A DNA stretch of 64,000 bases, from the NCBI GenBank assembly GCA_030068145.1, contig JAPJBO010000084.1:1-64000 (forward strand), given 5' to 3'. Positions 59,970-64,000 of the stretch are shown one piece after another. The notes under the pieces were generated by a model, which saw only the letters and a list, made by a program, of their open reading frames with translations, was not told the origin of the DNA and did no database searches. The DNA is from Diplonema papillatum (lineage: Eukaryota; Euglenozoa; Diplonemea; Diplonemida; Diplonemidae). Made by a program: the position numbers and the translations under genes. The stretch's first letter is position 1. Each line of letters starts with the position of its first letter.

Positions 59970-60710
59970 CGAGAAAGAAAGTTTCTCCAATCCAGGGTCG
60001 TCGTTCCTTCGGTGGTCAGGCTTGTTCAGGGAACGATTGGGTGCACTAGACACCATGGCTAGCTTGTCCAGGGCCAGCAGGCTCCCCTGGTAGCCACGGA
60101 TGTCGTGCATTTCCAAGCACTGGCAAACAAAACAGCCGTGAACAGGGCTCCCGACGAAGGGGTTTCGTCCAAAAAGGAAACTCGAGCAATACCCGCTTCT
60201 TAAGGGAAGCTCTTAAGGCCGTACAAAGCCCGGATTCGGAGTTGGAAAATAAACTGGTTTCTTTGAAGACTAATAATAATCCGAACGACAGGTTTGCCGC
60301 TCCAATCCGTCCAGAGAAACAAAGTAGCTCGGTTGAAACCGGAAAACGATGAGGGGAGGGAATTGCTTTTCGGTGAACGCTTTGTCCTGGACGTTTTGTT
60401 TCTTGGCACAGGGCGCAAGGAAACGCCGTGGATGGCCTGTGACGCGTTCTTATTTCCTCCAACATTGCATGTTTGGTAAATAAAATTACATCCTCCTCCT
60501 ACTGCGTATACTGGCTCCGTCTGCTGCTTCGTCTTTACCGTCGCGGATGATGCAAAAATCGAAAGAAGAAAGGTCGGGCAGTGATTCGGTGTGTTTGTCG
60601 CAATCGTCGTGACGCCTCAGGACACGGCTTCAGAAAAAGGGGGCAAGGGTGGGTGGGCAAGCGAGGGGTGACGTTACGATGTTTTCGGGATAGCGACGGG
60701 GTTATTTAAC
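59970..60710. other. No recognised gene
   Basis: A minus-strand frame of 139 codons (60046-60465) shows no motif. Confidence 0.45.
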
Positions 60711-61123
60711 CTTGTACAAGTGTTAGGTATTCGTCGGATATATTAATCTGCTACAAGTGTTAGGTATTCGTCGGATATATTAATCTGCTACAAGTGTTAG
60801 GTATTCGTCGGATATATTAATCTGCTACAAGTGTTAGGTATTCGTCGGATATATTAATCTGCTACAAGTGTTAGGTATTCGTCGGATATATTAATCTGCT
60901 ACAAGTGTTAGGTATTCGTCGGATATATTAATCTGCTACAAGTGTTAGGTATTCGTCGGATATATTAATCTGCTACAAGTGTTAGGTATTCGTCGGATAT
61001 ATTAATCTGCTACAAGTGTTAGGTATTCGTCGGATATATTAATCTGCTACAAGTGTTAGGTATTCGTCGGATATATTAATCTGCTACAAGTGTTAGGTAT
61101 TCGTCGGATATATTAATCTGCTA
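60711..61123 (+). repeat. 37-bp minisatellite (TACAAGTGTTAGGTATTCGT)
   Basis: About 11 virtually perfect units, each continuing CGGATATATTAATCTGC. High homogeneity suggests recent expansion. Confidence 0.96.
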
Positions 61124-61726
61124 AGATCGGCGATCGTATACGACTAATAAAATCCTCAAGACGCAAGAAGCGGGCGCATCAGAGAATACGAAGAAATAAC
61201 CTGGAACGGTCACCGCGTGGTTCAGAATCGGGGTTGCGATTTTGCATTTTTTTTTGTACAACATCACTGTTGCTGTGTGCGCTCGGATTGGCGCCGCTCA
61301 AGCGGCCACCTTACGTCACTCGTTTGTTTGTAAAGACTGCTCCGTTCTTCTCCCTGACTTGTTCCCGATTAGGATGACACATACTACTACTACTACATCT
61401 ACTACTGTAACACATCAAAGGGCTCGTTGTTTTTCCGGGTCGCCCAACGAAGTTAGGCCTGAGTTGCGTCTGAGATCAGTTCGACACAAAACACCATATA
61501 CGCGCATGGGGGGGCGAAGACTACATTCTCAACGAATGCGATCTTGTCACATTAGCCGCAACCTGGCTGCGAATCTGTTTACACCGGAGGCTCTGACCAT
61601 CAGACCCACCGGACCCTTAAGCCCCATGCGCTACAAAAGTCGCCAAAGACGCGGTTCCTGGCGCAGCCCAGCACTGCCCAGCACCCCAAAGCCATGCCCC
61701 TCCCCCCGCCGCGGCTGCTCTATATA
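61124..61726. other. No recognised gene
   Basis: Includes a short (ACT)n tract at 61381-61405. Confidence 0.45.
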
Positions 61727-61935
61727 GTAGCACGGGTGGTCCTGGCTGTGACGAGCTACGAACAGCCGCCTGACAAACCAGGCTCATACCGCAGTCCTGT
61801 CTGCATGCACTCAGGTTCCGCGCTGATGATGATCCGCCTTATGTGTCCGTGGCTTAGGACCGAAACACGGCGCAGACGGGACCAGTGCGGCGTTGAGCAC
61901 ATACCCATTCCAAGCACGTTCTTGCAATCCCCCCG
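61727..61935 (-). repeat. R190 dispersed repeat, copy c
   Basis: AGTAGCACGGGTGGTCCTGG through CAAGCACGTTCTTGCAATCC, matching 19403-19624. Confidence 0.85.
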
Positions 61936-62143
61936 CCGCGACTGGGGCTGCCTCTTGTATTCAACGGAGAAGGTTCAGAACCTCTCCCGACCCGTTTTCA
62001 GTTGGGGCAGCTCGTCGGGTCGTATCCAGTCGTCCCCCCCTCCTCCTCCAACCCCTAACCTTCGATCCTTATTGTCTCTTTTTTCTCCCGCACCTTCACC
62101 AGGTTGTCCTTCAGTAACTGTGGCTAAGCCCCTATCGTTCTGA

Positions 62144-62800
62144 CCGTTCATTCTCCTGTGCGCCTCTGTAGGACTCCAGTGGTAGGTCAGTTGACGGGTC
62201 CGTATTTCAAGGCGGGAATAGTAGAAGGTTGCTGTTCCTACCAGCTGCGGCCAGCTGAGAACTGACGGTCAGCAAAGCGTGTCTCTTCATGATGTTGCAG
62301 TCGAGTGCCCGATCAGTCAAGACACCGGTACGTACACAGTTGCAGAGCGCAGTTGTTAGTGGATGCAGGTTCCGCACGCAGCCAGTAAAACGGAGTATCG
62401 CTTACCGTAAACGGGTTTATTAGATGAAGGGCTTTATTGGTGAAGGTATTCGTGTGCGGCTCCGTAGGACTCCAGTGGTAGGCCGTTCATTCTCCTGTGC
62501 GCCTCTGTAGGACTCCAGTGGTAGGTCAGTTGACGGGTCCGTATTTCAAGGCGGGAATAGTAGGAGGTTGCTGTTCCCACCAGCTGCGGCCAGCTGAGAA
62601 CTGACGGTCAGCAAAGCGTGTCTCTTCATCATGTTGCAGCCGAGTCGCCGATCAGTCACGACACCGGTACGTACACAGTTGCAGAGCGCAGTTGTTAGTG
62701 GATGCAGGTTCCGCACGCAGCCAGTAAAACGGAGTATCGCTTACTGTAAATGGGTTTATTAGATGGCTTTATTGGTGAATGTATTCGTGTGCGGTCAAAT
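62144..62800 (+). repeat. 339-bp tandem duplication
   Basis: CCGTTCATTCTCCTGTGCGC starts at 62144 and 62483. The copies differ by single bases and small indels. Parts (GTCAAATTAG, CGGAGTATCGCT) recur at 62796-63140. Confidence 0.9.
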
Positions 62801-63195
62801 TAGTGAAGTTTTCAGCTCAGAAGTAGTGAGCATTTGACCGTTCACTAAGTACAACGAGCCTTCTGACGAGCCCTGGAATCCTTCACAACCACTTGGGTGC
62901 GTCGTAATGAAACGGAAACCTGGCGACGGAGTGACCGGGAACGCTACTCCGACTAGCACAAGGTGATGAAGACCCCGCTTTTGTTGCTGAACGGTCAAAT
63001 TAGAGAAGTTCTTTCGGCTGATTTTGAGGTTAGCGGACATTTGACCCTTGTGATAAACCCATTTACGGTATATCCATGTACAAGTCCCCGTTCCATAAGC
63101 CGTGGCTCCGGCGCAGGCAGCAAAGCGGAGTATCGCTCGTGTACAAGTCTCCGTTCCATGAGCAAGGCAAACCATTAGCACTTGTCCTAGAACCT

Positions 63196-63537
63196 TGATG
63201 TGTCCAACTTTTCTTGAGGCACTGGCCTTTAGAAGCCTTGATGTGGGCCAACTTTTCTTGAGGCACTGGCCTTTAGAAGCCTTGATGTGGGCCAACTTTT
63301 CTGGAGGCACTGGCCTTTAGAAGCCTTGATGCGGGCCAACTTTTCTGAGGCACTGGCCTTTAGAAGCCTTGATGTGGGCCAACTTTTCTGGAGGCACTGG
63401 CCTTTAGAAGCCTTGATGTGGGCCAACTTTTCTGGAGGCACTGGCCTTTAGAAGCCTTGATGTGGGCCAACTTTTCTGGAGGCACTGGCCTTTAGAAGCC
63501 TTGATGTGGACCAACTTTTCTTGAGGCACTGGCCTTT
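63196..63537 (-). repeat. 44-bp minisatellite (TTGATGTGGGCCAACTTTTC)
   Basis: About eight units continuing TGGAGGCACTGGCC and TTTAGAAGCC, with TTGAGG/TGGAGG variants. Confidence 0.95.
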
Positions 63538-63637
63538 ACTGCTTGCAGCACACAGGCGAACCAGAGGCGATGGTTTGGGCGTCGCATCACGCACCGAAAC
63601 AGTCAAAACAACACCAAACAAAGAGGGAACATTCAAG

Positions 63638-63883
63638 ATGCCGGTTCCGGACGCTAGCGCGGTAGTATCCTACCTGAAGGTTTCTGACGCGCAGGACAAG
63701 GTAGCGACTTTTTTTTGTTTGTCGCCAGCAGGTGAGGTACCAGGGAAAGCCTGCTACACGGGAGCCAAGCTTCACGTGTTCGGCGGTACTGCAGAGCCAC
63801 GGGCCTACGGGTCAAGTGGCTACCGATTTCCCAAACTAAAGCATCAAGGCTGGGCGCACCTTGGGGCTTGGCGCTCGCGCTGA
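63638..63883 (+). CDS. Hypothetical ORF, 81 aa
   Basis: ATG at 63638: MPVPDASAVVSYLKVSDAQD, then GEVPGKACYTGAKLHVFGGT. No family recognised. A GACAAG|GTAGCG donor-like site and a CCAGCAG acceptor-like site lie only about 30 bp apart, so splicing is doubtful. It may be a first exon, as the window ends soon after. Confidence 0.3.
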   Translation: MPVPDASAVVSYLKVSDAQDKVATFFCLSPAGEVPGKACYTGAKLHVFGGTAEPRAYGSSGYRFPKLKHQGWAHLGAWRSR

Positions 63884-64000
63884 ACACAAGCTCGTCGAGA
63901 CGGTCAGCCACAGGGCAGAGCGGACGGGGTTGTGGCACTGTGCTGCCTCCGACTCAAGCTTTGCAAGCTGTGGTTGACCGTCACGTTCCTGGACCAGGAG

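Overview
The window is nuclear DNA from a eukaryote with a repeat-choked genome. The best guess is a euglenozoan (diplonemid- or euglenid-like). Three things support this. The SSU rRNA fragment at 50.8-50.95 kb has the reading TTCTTAGACCG after GAGGTGAAA, which I know from Euglenozoa. The tyrosine-recombinase retrotransposons have the gag / recombinase / RT-RNase H order that I recall for trypanosomatid VIPER. One LINE family carries endonuclease, RT and RNase H as in the ingi group. Assignment below Euglenozoa is not possible from the sequence alone.

Layout. 1-4573: a complete VIPER/Ngaro-like element on the minus strand with split direct repeats. 4574-8870: an inverted-repeat block and minisatellites riddled with a 211-bp palindromic MITE. 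8871-13440: a second, decayed VIPER-like element carrying eight of these MITEs. 13.4-21.3 kb: hairpins, two copies of a GGTTCGTTT array, a GGCCATTTT array, AT-hook ORFs and dispersed repeats. 21.4-22.4 kb: an LSU rRNA fragment and a broken ubiquitin-specific protease. 22.6-29.9 kb: five retroposons joined head to tail through their poly(A) tails. 30.1-36.5 kb: a duplicated unit, the second copy of which holds a 5.2-kb terminal-inverted-repeat element filled with a 41-bp satellite in two opposite arrays.

The gene-bearing part is 36.6-50 kb, all on the plus strand. It holds a coiled-coil membrane protein; a two-exon gene with two zinc modules, a PDZ domain and a lysine-rich tail; and a four-exon gene whose exons join in phase. 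The four-exon gene would encode a coiled coil, an SPPR-repeat basic region and a C-terminal CLASP/TOG-like helical domain. A fragment of SSU rDNA and a minisatellite lie inside its last intron. From 50 kb to the end there are rRNA fragments (all SSU pieces plus strand, all LSU pieces minus strand), at least six minisatellites and dispersed repeats, with no gene I recognise.

Most notable: (1) the MITE family with perfect 4-bp NTAN target duplications, two empty sites in the window, and insertions that interrupt retrotransposon ORFs in a way that is in frame once removed; (2) the 5.2-kb inverted-satellite transposon with an empty paralogous site; (3) the poly(A)-linked chain of retroposons with a 93-bp structured unit; (4) repeated loci where a short locus-specific word is reiterated in both orientations beside a poly(G/C) tract.
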